A stretch of 64,000 nt of DNA, taken from NCBI RefSeq assembly GCF_000003815.2, contig NC_049983.1:18035759-18099758 (forward strand), read 5' to 3'. This DNA comes from Branchiostoma floridae. Lineage: Eukaryota; Chordata; Leptocardii; Amphioxiformes; Branchiostomatidae. Numbering within the stretch: the stretch's first letter is position 1; each line of letters begins with the position of its first letter. A program made the position numbers and the translations under genes. Below the pieces are notes generated by a model. That model did no database searches. It was not told the DNA's origin and saw only the letters and a program-made list of their open reading frames with translations. Positions 43,548-56,919 of this stretch are shown here, piece after piece.

Positions 43548-46500
43548 TTACATCTTTGACGCCTTGGAGCGAAGCTTGTTGAGGGAGCCCTCGGCAATCT
43601 CAGCACGCTCCAGGGAGTCCTCGTACTCGTGCTGGGCCTTGCGGTACTTGGCCATGTTGGACGATGCCTGCTCCTCCTAAAGTCAGAAGAATATGCAAGA
43701 TTAAATCACTTGATCAGGTGTTCATTGACTAAACTTTAGAAAATTGCCGTCATAATCGGAAAATCAGATGACGTGTATGTACATTCCATGATATCTAGAA
43801 AATACTTACAGCCTCCTCCACTTGGCGCTTGAAGGCCTTGATTTTCAGCTGCAGCTTCTCGACCAGCTCCTGGATGCGCTCTTGGTTCTTGCGGTCCTCG
43901 TCGGCCTGGAAGGTCATCTCCTTGAGGCGGCGCTCGTTCTTACGCAGCTGCTTCAGGTCCTCCTGGTGCAGGCGGTTCTGCTGGGAAATCTCTCCTTCCA
44001 ACTCACGGATCTGCAAGACAAACGATGTTTGGGATTAGGAATAGTTGTACATCGCAATAGGGGCTACTTTAATTGTGGTTCCTCTTCATGGGCTCAAAAA
44101 AGACAATCGTAGATACATGGAAGTATGTTACGCATATCTTAACGCGTACGTACCCTGTTCTCCTGCTTCTGGATGGCACGCTTGCCTCCCTTGAGTGCGA
44201 TGGCCTCAGCCTCATCCAGGCGGCGCTGCAGGTCCTTCAGGTTGGCGTCCATGGTGCGCTTGACCTTCTCGGCGTGCTGAGAGTTCTCCTGCTCCACACG
44301 CAGATCCTCGGCCATACGGGAAGTCTGGAATAATGAAGATAACATTTTTTGTATCAAAATATGTTGACACCAGTAGAAAGATAAGTTCAACTTGTCAAAA
44401 CGGGTCTCAAAGAAGAAAGCACGTCGACCATACATACATCAGCCATGGCCTTCTTGGCCCTCTCCTCGGTGTTCTTGTGCTCGCCGATGACCTCTTCCAG
44501 CTCGGACTGGATCTGCGACAGGTCACCGTCCAGCTTGCGCTTGTGTCCGGACAGGGCTGAGTTCTGTGTGCTCAGCTCACCAAGCCTCTCGTTGGTCTCC
44601 ACCAGCTGAGATTCGGCGACCTTGCGAGCCCTCTCTGCGTTGTCCAGTGCGCCGCGGACCTTGACGTAATTAACAGAGCAAAGCGTTTCAATGTAATGCT
44701 ATGAGATGAGATACATTTAAATATGAGATACATTTAAAGTAAAGTAAATCAGAACTGCGACTTTTTCATTGAGCATTGCGTAATACAACTTGGTACATAG
44801 TCTGAAAAAACTAAAAGATGTCGACAACTTTGTTCGATACAGGAGACGACATTGGCAGCAATAGTCATCGGGGTTTTACCTCATCGGCTTCGGCGACGAG
44901 CATCTGGCACTTGCGCTCAGACATGTTGTACTGCTCACGGATCTCATCACGCTGCCGCTGTTCGTCGTCGATGGCGACCTGTCGTGAGCATAGAAAGTTC
45001 ATACATCGTCAATGAATTAAGGCAATTGATACTTCAAAGATATGTGTCGATGACAATAGAATTCATGCATCGGTAACGTTTGTAACAAATTCATTTTGTC
45101 GGGCTGCATGTGATGAAATGATGTGCACTGTCAATTTGATAAGATGGGTAACAAGAAAGAAAGTTCTATACTCTTTATTCTGTCATTACCTGCATTTCCT
45201 GGATTTGAGAGTGCAGCTTGGCGATGTTCTTCCTGGCCTCGGCGTTGGACCTGTTGGCGGTCTCTAGTTGAACCTCCACGTCGTTCAGGTGGCTTTCAAG
45301 GAATTTCTTTGCTCGCTGAGCTTCTCCCTTCTGTTTGCTCTCGATTTCGATAGAGGCCTGCACTCCCTCCATTGCGCGATTCTGGTTCTTACTAAAGTGC
45401 CAAAAAGGATAAGGAGCTGATGAAACAAGAGTGCATATCAAATCCATACTACGGATATTAGACTAAAAACAAGCCTGTGGTCCAAGCCTCCGACAAAGTC
45501 ATGTTGGGCGTTTCTTATTCTGTTATACAGCGTGTAAAAAGCGCAAGCTACCCACCGCGAGCTTTCAAACTCGTCTTCCTTTTCGGCGATTTTCTTCTCA
45601 ATATCTCCCTTCAGCTGAGCCAGTTCAAGCTGAGTCCTGACAACCTGTGGTAAAGTATGAAAATTAACATCAAGTCGCATTGTAGTTCGATGATTAAAAG
45701 TTTTAACTAGGAACGTACTCTAACAAAGTACTGCTGAATTGTTATCACATGTTGCAATGCCCACATTTCAATCGTCGTCTAAGAGACATATTTTAAGAGG
45801 CATTTCTAGGCCGGTATAATCCGTAGAGAGACGTGTAATAAACGAGGGAGCTTGAATAGTGAATGATCACCTTGCCCTGCTCAATCTCAAGAGCGCCTTC
45901 TGCCTCGTCCAAGGCGTTCTGAAGCTCCTCCTTTTCGACTTCAAGACGCTTCTTGTTCTTCTCGAGCTCATGGAGGTTCTTTGCGCTCTCCGCAAGTTGA
46001 TCGTTGTAGTCATTGATCTCCTCTGTCATCGGTAGGGAACGTTATGTTAGTCAGGTCTCTTTAAGATGTTAACAGCCAAACCAATGAATCAATAAATAAA
46101 ATGTTCCTGGCGATAATTTTATTCCACAAAACATTGTAGGGGAATATCAATGGCCAGTCGTCATACGTCACGTAATCTATGTGGTGTTAAGAGGATTCAC
46201 GTGCGGTTAGAAGAGACTTTAGGACTCACAGCTATAAGGACTTAAATCGACTGGTAACATGTCAGAATAGGTGAGGGAAGACAAAACGTGCACAGTGCCA
46301 AGTGCAACCCACTGACGATCATAATATCAACAGTCAGTATCATGACACCAATTGTTAGTTTGTCAAAACAAATAGCGGACGTTTGAGCTTACCCTGTATA
46401 GCCTTATTCTCTTTCTTCATGGCATCAAGGGCCTCGATGCCTTCATCATAGACATTCTTCAGCTTCAGAAGCTCGGTCTGGTAGGCACGGTGCTCCTTCT

Positions 46501-49500
46501 GCGATGTCTCCAACTCGCCACCAAGATTTTCGCACTTCATCCTCCACTCGGCGGTCTGCTTGTCAACCAGACGCTGCTTCTTCTCCAGCTGAGACGCCAG
46601 TGTGTTGGCCTTTTCCACATCCAGCATCAGGTCCTCCACCTCACCAGCCAACCTGTTCTTGGTCTTCTCCAGGCTAGCGCACTTGGCGTTGGCGGCTTCA
46701 ACCTGCTCCTCGGCGTCTTGCAGACGTGCGGCCAGCTTCTTCTTGGCCTCCTCCAACTCCTCGGTCCTCTGGATGGCGTCGGTCTCGTACTTGGAGCGCC
46801 AGGCCGCCACTTCAGAGTTAGCCTTGGCCAGATTGCGCTGAATCTCGGACTTGGCCTCCTGCTCCTCCTCCAGGGACTCACGCAGAGCATCGCAGTCGGA
46901 CTGAGTAGCACGCAGCTGGTGGGCGAAACCGTTCTTGCCCTTGGTCTCCTCCTCGAGCTGGCGTTTGACTTCCTCCATTTGCTGTGTAAGCATGCTCTTG
47001 GTCCTATACGTTTTAAGACAAAGCATTTGCATTAGCTGATTTGTTATGTGGGAAATAAAGATAGCTTAAATCGATATCCTGCGTAGTTCGACAATTTCTT
47101 TTTTGGGTGATCAGTACCTGCTGAGCTGGTTTGCAACTCCTTCTGACTCTTCCAGCTGGCGCCCCAGGTCGTTGTTCTCGGCTGTCAAGCGTGTCTTCAG
47201 TGATCCCAGTTCTTGGGCGACACGGCCATTCTCCTCCAGCCTCTGGTTAGCCTCAACGAACTGATCCTCAAGCTGCTTGTTCATTTTCTCAGCTTGGACC
47301 TGCAATGGATCATTGATCACATGAGGGATAGGAAATTCGATGATGCGTATCACCAATATCATTGCATGTGTCTGAAATTGCACACAGGTGGTTATCATTG
47401 TACCTAGAAGAAGAGGAAACGAAGGTATGAGTATATCAAAAGTAGATGTACCTTCTGCTTGGTGACCTGCTCGACGTTAGAAGCCAGATCATCGACCTCC
47501 ACCCTGAGGGAGTTCTTCTCCTTCTCAAGCTTGGTCTTTGCCCTCTGCAGGTTCTCGACTGACTCAGTCATGTCCGCCACGGTGTCGTTGTGCTTCTTCC
47601 TCAAGCTGGCGGTGGCAGCTTCATGGCCAATGGTAGCCTCCTCCAGCTCACGGCGAACCTGTAAAATGGCCGAAGCAATATCATCTATGTGTCAAAAGAC
47701 GTATAAGATATTCTGCTTTTACCTCACAATGAAGGCAAACCGCTTTTTTTCTATGCACTTCTTCATTCTTCCGTACCACACGCAGTAAACTCTACTTTGC
47801 TTCACCTTTTATGCTAGCTATGCAAATATCTCATACCTTCTGGAGCTCGGCCTCGCGCTTCTTGTTCTGCTCAACCTGGGCAGCTGTGGCACCGCTAGAT
47901 TCTTCCAGCTTCTCACCGATGTCTTCCAACTCACGCGAGAGTTCGGCACGCTGCCTCTCGAGCTGTGAATTTCAAAGAAGAATAATCATTCGTGAGTTTA
48001 CCACGCTTGGTGTGAATCATATGAACGTATAAGAATAATAATATAGTCTGGTACATTATCAGCTTTTCCGTCTTTCGCAAGTTTGAAAGGTAACCTGATG
48101 CAGTCGTCACCATCATGGCACGGGTTTGTCACGATCCTGTAACAGAAGCAAATTCATTCTAAAATCAAGTTACGAATACCTATGTTTTAGTATTTACTAA
48201 CTATATATCTTTTAATATAGATACCTTTGCACGGGCAGCTCTTTCTGTCTCCAGTTCCTCCTCCAGCTCCTCGATCCTACCCTGCAGCTCCTTAGTCTTC
48301 TTCTGCTGCTGAGTTGCCAGGGAAGTCTCGTCCTCAACCTTAGTGTTCAGGGCGTTGATCTCGAACTCCTTCCTATATGGGTCATTGAAAGGGATCGTTT
48401 TGAAGTGCGTATTAGATACTTACATTTGAATGAAGTCAAAACAAATGAAATTTGAACAATATAACTGATTAGATGCAATTCACTCACTTCTTGTACTTCT
48501 CCTCCAGCTCGACCTTGTAACGCTCCAGCTCAATCACCAGATCCTGGGCGTTCTTCAGGTCGTTCTCCAGCTTCCTCTTGACGCGGTCAACATCCGCACG
48601 GATCTTCTTGTCGTGTTCAAGGTTGTCCTCAAGCTGAAAGAAAGTCATGAAGACGATTTGTTTACCAGAGGTTCTATATATAATACCACAAATATAAAGG
48701 CATGATTAGTTTTTACACTCATTGGCTTTGGTGACGTTACTGATGAATATGGTAGTACATTTGAGAAAAGTACAAACTATCCTAGTCCATCAGTCGACTC
48801 GAACACGAAGTTGTTGGCTCTTACGTCATCCAAGGTCTGCTCCAGCTTGACTTTGAGCTTGGTGAGGTTCTGGGTCTTGTCTTCCTCGGATTGCAGGTCA
48901 TCCAGAGTTTGCTGAAATAGGTTTGACAGTACATTTGTGAAATATTCCATAATGTGAAATCATAATGAGCTGCAATGTTGACATTTCTGTGAATGCTTAC
49001 TATCTGTAAGAAGGAAAGGGACCCTGAAAATTTAGCAGTTATGAAAATAAGACTGCGCCCAAATTCTTCTTCCTTTTGGTCATTATTATTGACGCTGTGT
49101 CTTACCGCATTGAGCTCCTCCAGCTTCTTCTTCTCCCGGCCGAGCTTGCCGACCAGCTCGTCGTTCACGGCCACCTCCTCAGTCATGGCGCGCAGTTTGT
49201 CCTCCACCTCCTGCTTCTCCTTCTCCCTCTTGTTCAGCTTCAGAGTGATGGCTTCAATTTCCTTTTTCATCTCGTCACACTCTTGCTCAGCCTATTGAAG
49301 AAAAGTTATAAGTTGGAGGATGAATGAACAATGTAGAAGCTGGTCGTGCTTCTAAATTTATGATACCTATAAAAGCGCACCATGTCTATGTGATGATACT
49401 GCATGCAGTACTGATCTTGCAGCTTTATATGTCTTCTAGTCTACGTCTAAAGGTTGCGCAAGGAAACCATTAATCATAGATAATGTGATTTTAACAAATA

Positions 49501-50606
49501 TTAATGTCATACCTTCATCTTTTTGGACTCCATCTGCCTGTTCTGGTCGGACACATCCTCCACGCGCTCCTCGATTTCCTGCAGCTGGGCGTCCAGTTCT
49601 GCCTTCTCCTTCAGCAGGGAGTTCACGCGCTCCTCGCCGTTCAGCATGATGTCTCTCTCCTAAGAAAGAAATTGGAACAGTTTGTTGATATTAAGATAAC
49701 ACTACTTAAGATATTGATGGGATACAATCCATATGAAAGAAGTACCTACTGGTCCATATACATCTTTCCTCTGGGCTAGTGAGGTTGAATTGTGCGTATG
49801 GTGTCTCGCGCGATTGATTTCGAATTAGGCAGGAAATAATACAAGGTACGATCGCATGCATTCATTATAGAATCATTGATACCTTGGTTGTATCTCGTCT
49901 TGCTATGATGAATTATGAGTAGGAACTGCATCCAATTGGTTCGACTATGCAATGACGTTATAACGTCCTTAGACTATGTACTCTTATGAAAATTTTTTTT
50001 GTTGGTCTTACGTTGAATAGCAGCTCATTAATCTTGTCCTTTGCGGCTGAGACGTCGTTGAATTTCGCTTGTAGCTCCTCCCTCTCCTTAGTAACCTTCT
50101 CGTACTGCTTTACCATGACCTACAACAACGTCAGAGTTAGCCGGTGTTATACACTATTCAAAAATCTTTATTCAGTATACCATTTTGCAGACTTGAAGAA
50201 CAAAGTCTGAATTGTGTACGTATTTACATACGTACACACACCTATGAAGAATTAGTCTAAAAGTTGGAAGGTTGTGTGGTTCAAAAGGGATTGTTAAAAC
50301 CATGCTTACATAGTGTAACGTTTAAGATTTACAATTCTGGATGCATTAATTGGGCTAGAAATCTGAACGGACGATATACACATATTCAAGTCACATTTAG
50401 ACCAAATTTGATACAAATTGGAGGGTAGTTGCGCGAGGACCATTATCAGTTCCCCTACCTTCAGTTTCTCCGTGGTCTCCTTGAGCATTTCCTCTGCCCT
50501 GCCTCCGGTCAGCTTTGGTTTCAGAGCATTGTACATCTTAATCCACCAGTCGTCGCGCAGCCTGAACCATGCACGGATGTTGCGCTGGAGTGTGCCGACA
50601 GCAGCT
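43548..50606 (-). CDS. MHC: Myosin gene 1 rod exons 16-34
   Basis: Exons: 50459-50606, 50012-50119, 49513-49659, 49106-49291, 48825-48911, 48488-48633, 48225-48372, 47837-47962, 47452-47658, 47118-47299, 46393-47003, 45871-46022, 45556-45644, 45190-45391, 44880-44978, 44438-44659, 44154-44324, 43810-44010, 43548-43676. They encode about 1,090 residues of uninterrupted heptad coiled coil with alternating charge zones (S2 then light meromyosin). One large exon (46393-47003, 611 nt) stands out. The tail ends SKASKM. At 46022 the true acceptor is ATGACAG|AGGAG, giving IQEEINDY. Confidence 0.93.
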
Positions 50607-53600
50607 CTGCGGGAAAACGGAGAATGTTACTGTGTACAACTTAACGCTTTGTGTTTTTTTGGTTAAAATGTAGCAGGGGAATTTTAGAGCTATGTGAATT
50701 AGAAATGATGTGCACCGGAATTAGTTACTTGTAGATGGAATACAGATCATTGAGCCATCTTTATACTTCTAATACCCACCTTGAACCCCACAGCTTCAAG
50801 TACTTCTTTCGCTGAAGCTTGCCCGCGGCACGAGCCGTGATCTTTGTCCAGATTTCGTCAACCTTCTCCTCGCGGATCTCCTCAAGAATAGCCAGGGTGC
50901 CGGCCTTGAAGAACACCTTGTTGAGACCACAGGAATACCTGGTCTTGTCCAGCTGGATTTTGTCTAAGATCATTTGGCAGGCTTCCTTACCCTCCATGAA
51001 TTCGTTCGGATCGAAACAGTCAGCGGCCAGGATCTTGTACCTAAAGATAAACATATGAATGATGTACACTTGCGTATACTGATTTGTAACATTGTAAAAC
51101 CTTTCCTGGGTTTAAAGAGTACACTTAATTTCTTTTTTAATGGCAATTGATTGTGAACCAATGCATGCCAGTATATGCCATTATTTAACAACTTAGACCA
51201 GATTGATAGTCTATGATTATCTATCAGTTCTGTGTTCCCACCAGGCAGGTATTATTTGGAATGAATCATACTAGTATTCTCTGAAACCTTTTACTGCTGT
51301 TTTAGAACTTAACAGGCCATAATTAAGTCCAACAAACTTATTTGTAGTGGTCTTTAACGATATAAACAGTTAAGCACATTTTCAAATCTTGACATAGTAA
51401 CATTAAAGTCACCTGTCGAAGAAGTCGGCATAGATACTCCTGTTGGGGAATCCCTTCTGGCAGATACGGATACCCTCAAGCACACCGTTGCAAGTCAGCT
51501 GGTTAAAGACCAGAGGCCCGTCGATGATACCGCCAGTCTTGAGTTCGTTGGGGATCAGGCAACGCACGAAGCTGGGGTAGGTGGCGTGGAGGTTGGCCAT
51601 CAATGAAGCCAGTTGCTCCTATGGAAACACATACAACACACTCAGTCAGCAGATCAGTGGAGTCTATGCACGTTAAAGGGTGATGACACAAAACATGTAC
51701 TACATAGTAGAATTTCGACATATGCGCTTTTTTAGTCTTTGAGTTTGTAATCATCTGTCTGTAAACCGACGTACCCTGTGAACACTGGTGACAGTCTGCA
51801 TGGAGCCACTCTTCTTCCTCTTGCCACCACCGCCACTCTTGTCAGCTGCAGAGGGTGATACATTGGACTAAATATAAATGATGCGCTTCAAAGGACGATT
51901 TTCTGTACATGTCGTTAGCATGAAAAATCTAAAAAAAAGATTGCACAAGACATCGAAGCGGACTGATATTCTTTGTCTAAAATAAAGGACAACACTGACC
52001 AGCCTGCTCTTCTGCTGTCTGATAGTCCGACCAAATGTGAGGCATGAGTGGGTTCTTGCTGCCCTTCAGGGTGATGACAGCGCTCTCGTTCACGGGGTCC
52101 TTGTTCTTGTCCAGCCAGTTGGAGATGTTGTAGGCCACAGGCCCGGCGTAGTGACCCAGCTCAAAGTGAGCCTCGTACTTCTTCTTGCCTGGCTTGGGCT
52201 TGCCGTACTTGGGATGCTTGCCCAGATGAGTACCATTCAGCTTCTCGATGAAGGTCTGGTCAGAGGCCTTAGGCATGATGCACTGTTCCTCCAGCGTTGG
52301 CAGCAGACCTCCTTTCTGTAAAAACATGTAATTGTATTTGGTTATGTATTACCCCTGTGATATCAGGCAACTTTGATCTCCATAAGGACTTAGTTATAAA
52401 GGAAGTTGCTAACCATGTTGATAATATTGTACTTTGAAATATGACGTCCTCCGTTGTCGGATATATTTCTGTATGTGACACAATTACAAATGCATTTTTT
52501 AAGAGTTCTGATATTCTAAGATAACGTTTGCCATCAACCTTTTCGATCAGCTCCAGGCAGGCGGCCAAATCCATACCGAAGTCGACAAACTCCCAGTCAA
52601 TCTGCTCGGCCTTGTACTCCTCCTGCTCTTGTACGAACATGTGGTGGTTGAAGAACTGCTGCAGCTTCTCGTTGGTGTAGTTGATACAAATCTGGTCAAG
52701 ACTGTTGAGCTAGGTTGAAAATTTGAAACAGTAAGGTTTGTTAAAAAAAACGAAGTATCACTTAATCATGGAACAAAGTGCTATTTCATGATATAAATTG
52801 CATATTAGCGCAACCATTACTATATGTATTCTATTTTGTCCTGTTAAAAGCTCACCTCGAAGATCTCAAAGCCAGCGATATCCAGCACACCAATGAAGAA
52901 GGCTCTCTCGTGCTCAGTAGCCAGTGTCTCGTTACACTTGTCGATCAGGTACTTGAAGATCTTGCCATAGATGCCCTTCGCAAGACCAGAAGTAGCGTTG
53001 GTACATTGGTTTGCATTCTGACTCTTTGTCACAAACTCGCTGCCGACCTTGACACGTGGCTTCAAGATGTTGTTCAGAAGGGTCATGCCATCGACGCCGA
53101 ACAGACGGCCTGCCTTCTCCGCAGCTGTAACGTAAAACGTAGTAATTCAGAAGTCTGTCTTAACGGCCTATTTTAATAAATTAAATGACATTGAACATAT
53201 ACTGACAGATGCCCTAATTATTTTATAGCATAGCATAAATTGGCTAGAACTTACGAGCAGGATCTTCGCAGTCAGCCAGGTCTTTCTTGTCAGCATAGGT
53301 CAGATTTCCCATATGCAGGATGCCACCGCAGAAGTCGTACACGCTGTTCTTATCCTCGTTTGCGAAACCCAGGATGTCGAAACCCTCGTCCGTCAGGCCC
53401 ATCTCCTCCTGGTCGTTCATACCCGCCACGGTGTACACACCCTCCTTGATGAAGTGGTACAGGGAGGGGTCCGTACCAGTCATGATGCGCTCTGGATGAC
53501 AAAAAAAAAAGTATTTTATGCGATACTTGTAAATGTAGGGTTTGATTAAGATAAACCACGGGCCTATTTGCCTTCTATCGGGATCTCACCGCATGTTGAA

Positions 53601-56600
53601 ATGCACATGGTGTATATAAATAACTTTTCTGTCAGTGCTCGTATTCATATTAGCGTTGCGCTGATTATGAGGGAAGCTAAGCTAATTAATTTCGATGCTT
53701 ATCCTTCAGGTCCTCTCCATGATATCAAACAATGTCTGGCATCAATTCGACCATACTTACCCGTGACAGCCGGGATGCCGTTGGACATGATGAGGAAGAA
53801 GATGTGGTAACCACGCTCCATGCCGGGCAGCTGGTCCACAACACGGGACTTCTCAAGCAGATCTAGCAACAGGATGAATTACCGTGAGTCGTGTTTGACT
53901 TTCACAAATAATGTTGAAAAGAATCTGTAAAGCTGCACTCTAGTGCAGATACGTGTACTAGTATTACGTCTTATTTTTATTTGCTAAATGAAACAAGGCG
54001 AGTCCCATACAATTCTTTTGCGTCCCATCTTAAGAATTGTGTTTGGTTAATTGGATTGAATAATATTCATACCAATGGTAAAGATTTGCTGCTGAAAATC
54101 AAGTCGATCGTATAAAAAAGCATACGCGCGCGGTGCCAAATGTCGCCATATGTTTCCTTGCAGTCTTGTTAAGAACCATTGCATGATTGAGGATTCGCAA
54201 GAGTCAAGAGAAATGTACTTACAACTCTCGATGTCAGCTCCGGACAGCTTGCCGGGTTTGGTGAAGTGAATACGGATGAATTTACCCTGGAGGTGGTCAA
54301 TAAAAATAAAAGATTACTCAGTGTTGTTAATTAGCACACTATATATGATACAGTCACATGCTTTACATTATATTGATCTGCCATACATATGTACATGCAG
54401 CATGCAGCAAAACTAATTCTTTGGTCATTAAGTCGAGGAGGACGACATATACATTGTAACTGACGGAGAAGAGGCTAGATACTTGCTGGAATTAGTTCTT
54501 TGAATCACTTGTTTGTCAAACGTAAAATGTTAGATTAAAATAAGGCTAGATTTCATTTTCCTGCTGACTCTACTACGACTCTATGCAGATAGTTACATGT
54601 CTATCGGCCATGTACGGGTAATTAATGACGCGATTCTTTAATGACAATGACAATGGCAATTATTTAATGACAATGATCTTAATTGCATATTCTTGCCCAA
54701 CATTAGAATGTATCAATTTAAAATGTACATATTCTGTCGTTTGGAGGAGTCTGGTTGTGTCTACCAAGTACTTACGAATCGGGAGGAGTTGTTGTTCCTC
54801 ACAGTCTTGGCGTTACCAAAAGCCTCCAGTACAGGGTTAGTCTGCACGATCTGCTCCTCTAGACCGATCTGTTAAAAGGATGAAGCAAAGGAAATGATAA
54901 AAGTTACCATGGGTTTGGATAGACCATCGCCAGGTGCCTAAACATTTGCACGAACCTTTGAAATTCGTATGAATCTTATGTGATACGCACGAATCACTAT
55001 GCGAAAACGTACGAACCTTACATGTATGTGATACGCACGAATCACTATGCGAAAACGTACGGACCTTATGTGATACACACGAATCTCTATGGTAGTACAT
55101 GTTCGTACGAGTATGTGACACGCACCAGTTCGTACGAGTATGTGACACGCGCCAATTAGAACATCACGAATGTTCTAATTGGTCGAACTTAAAGAACTTG
55201 GAGCAACGCAAACGCATTGCGTACCTTCTTCTCCTGGCCACCACCGGGAGTTCCGGAAACCATGGCCAGGTACGCAATAACCTTCTTCGTGTTCTCAGTC
55301 TTCCCGGCACCAGACTCGCCACTGCAGTAAAAACATGATGTAACATTTGATATATAACACTCATTTCCGGTTAGGAAATGTAGGAAATGCTGATGTGGAA
55401 ATGTTAGAATAAAATAGAAGTAATCGACTGATAAATTACATACAATATGTTATTGTCACGGTTATCCAAATATTATGAAAAGAATCTTACGTAATGAGGC
55501 AGGATTGGCACTGGCGTTCTGGAAGAACGAGAAGAGAACATAAACCAAATTAATAGATTCAGTCAATTTATTGGATGGTACATTGTATGAGCTTTGACAT
55601 ATCCGATGGCCCATTTTTACCTGATAACGAAAGTATGGACAAACTAACTAGCGTATATATGGACCTTACATCAGTAGTTTAGATTGCTACGCTAAAATAC
55701 TGAACAAGCAGGTAGGCGGACAAATGTACTTGAAACAATATACTAGTACAAGTTGTTTATCCTCCTCTTCCCCAGAAAAATACTATTACAATACAGCACC
55801 CGGCCCACAATTATAAAATAATTGTACAAGACCCCCTTGCTAATATCATTTTCTGTCTAGGTCTGTTCATTACAAGCATTTGATAGAGGTGTTCTGATCA
55901 GCAAACTGACTCACCTGCCAACATGTTCTGGTAGGCGTTGTCCACAACGCAGAAGAGATGGGGCGGCACCTCCGTTTTCCTCTTGCCACGGTACATGTCC
56001 ACCACGTTCGAGGTATAGATGGGCAGAAGCTTGAAGGGGTTGATCACGACGCAGAACAGGCCGGAGTAGGTCTGAAAATGGGCAACGTTTTAAAAGGTGT
56101 TGTAGATCCATACTAACTCGACGAATCCATTCATATGTTTTGCAAGATACATCATTTAAGGAATCATCGCCTTTTTTGAAAAGAGAGTCTCCCTACAAAC
56201 TGGAAGATTCAGAAAGTGTTGTAGGTCTCTTGATGAAATATTCTTACGTAGATGAGAGTGTTCTCATAACGCTCCTTCAGGTTCCCCAGCACAGCGGCCT
56301 CGTGCAGGAAGGTCATGTTCACCATGTCCTCTGCGCAGGCGAACTTGGACGGGTTCTGCTGCAGCAGCTTGGACTTCTTGACGACGACAGTCTGATGGAT
56401 AAATAAATGCGAAACTTCAAAACTTCATATCTCAGATACATTGAAGACATAGAAGTACATGTAACACTGCTAAATCTGACAAATAGTAGCGCCACGGTAA
56501 CAGATATACAAATGAGGAGAATGATGAAAAGTGTGAAGGGTGATTTTTGATGTACCGCATCTATCTTAAAACCGTCGTGTACATAACACCGATGTTGTGA

Positions 56601-56873
56601 CAGTAGAAAAAGCAGTGACAACTATCAAACATGCGGTTTATCATAGTTGTGATAAAAATGCAAACTCACCGCTCCCCCCTCAGCCACACAGGTGACGTCA
56701 TCACCTTTCTCGCTCTTGGCTTCGACCCTAATGAAGATATCCTTTTTATCAGGAGCCCAGAAGTTCTTCTTAGGATCGTAGGGAGCCGTCTTCAGTTTCC
56801 GCATGGTGTCCGGTTGTCCCGCGAGGAACCATTCGGACGGCTGGTCCATGAGTGACGGACCGTAGGCAGGCAT
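43548..56873 (-). CDS. MHC: Muscle myosin heavy chain, gene 1 (complete)
   Basis: Thirty-four coding exons in one frame, 5,781 nt, 1,926 residues plus TAA (43548-43550); muscle class II heavy chains are usually about 1,930-1,940. The protein is the actin-activated ATPase motor of the thick filament and dimerises through its coiled-coil rod. Landmarks in the model: ATG 56871-56873 in the context GCCACCATGCC, P-loop GESGAGKT (179-186), switch I NNNSSRF (235-241), switch II DIAGFE (457-462), loop 2 with [12 protein letters not shown] (about 628-651), reactive cysteines C694 and C704, neck, invariant Pro 837, then the heptad rod. It is intact, with no frameshift or missing catalytic residue. Unlike arthropod Mhc genes, I see no alternative exon clusters. 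A second copy lies upstream in tandem. Confidence 0.95.
50459..51040 (-). CDS. MHC: Myosin gene 1 neck (light-chain binding) exons
   Basis: Exons 50780-51040 and 50459-50606 encode the lever arm. An IQ-like segment with [17 protein letters not shown] is expected to bind the essential light chain, and [19 protein letters not shown] the regulatory light chain. The Trp pair and the following LKPKL with Pro 837 mark the head-rod junction. Confidence 0.9.
50780..56873 (-). CDS. MHC: Myosin gene 1 motor-domain exons 1-15
   Basis: Exons: 56670-56873, 56248-56391, 55915-56071, 55491-55518, 55225-55321, 54776-54868, 54223-54286, 53761-53862, 53255-53491, 52856-53124, 52539-52709, 52000-52315, 51775-51845, 51413-51618, 50780-51040. 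The 28-nt exon 55491-55518 and 157-nt exon before it match the micro-exon pattern of animal muscle myosins. P-loop is in 55225-55321, switch I ends 54776-54868, switch II ends 52856-53124, loop 2 is 51775-51845, the SH1/SH2 helix is in 51413-51618, and the converter is in 50780-51040. Confidence 0.93.
54971..55152. repeat. Minisatellite in a myosin gene 1 intron
   Basis: Units of about 48-50 bp (containing GATACGCACGAATCACTATG and CGAAAACGTACGAACCTTA) occur twice plus a partial third, followed by two 26-bp units with GTTCGTACGAGTATGTGACA. It lies between the P-loop exon and the switch I exon. Confidence 0.7.
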
Positions 56874-56919
56874 GGTGGCTCTTTGGTTGGAGGCTCACAC
56901 CGAGAAGAAAGGAGAGGGA
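56874..56919 (-). promoter_or_regulatory. 5' UTR part of myosin gene 1 first coding exon
   Basis: A 46-nt leader between a good acceptor (CAGCTGCAG ending at 56920) and the ATG in a strong context (GCCACCATGCC). A non-coding first exon must lie further upstream, as in vertebrate muscle myosin genes, but I could not fix it. Confidence 0.6.

Noticed and set aside
45793-46029. Start methionine at MTEEIND as a separate small protein
   Set aside because: It is intron sequence running into the rod exon; the acceptor ATGACAG|AGGAG gives the proper IQEEINDY continuity.
46490-47035. 181-codon Leu-rich frame antisense to the large myosin rod exon
   Set aside because: Coiled-coil codons read backwards always give Leu-rich frames; the sense strand is clearly myosin.
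43548-56873. Mutually exclusive alternative exons as in arthropod Mhc
   Set aside because: Each intron was followed from donor to acceptor and no second homologous exon was seen.
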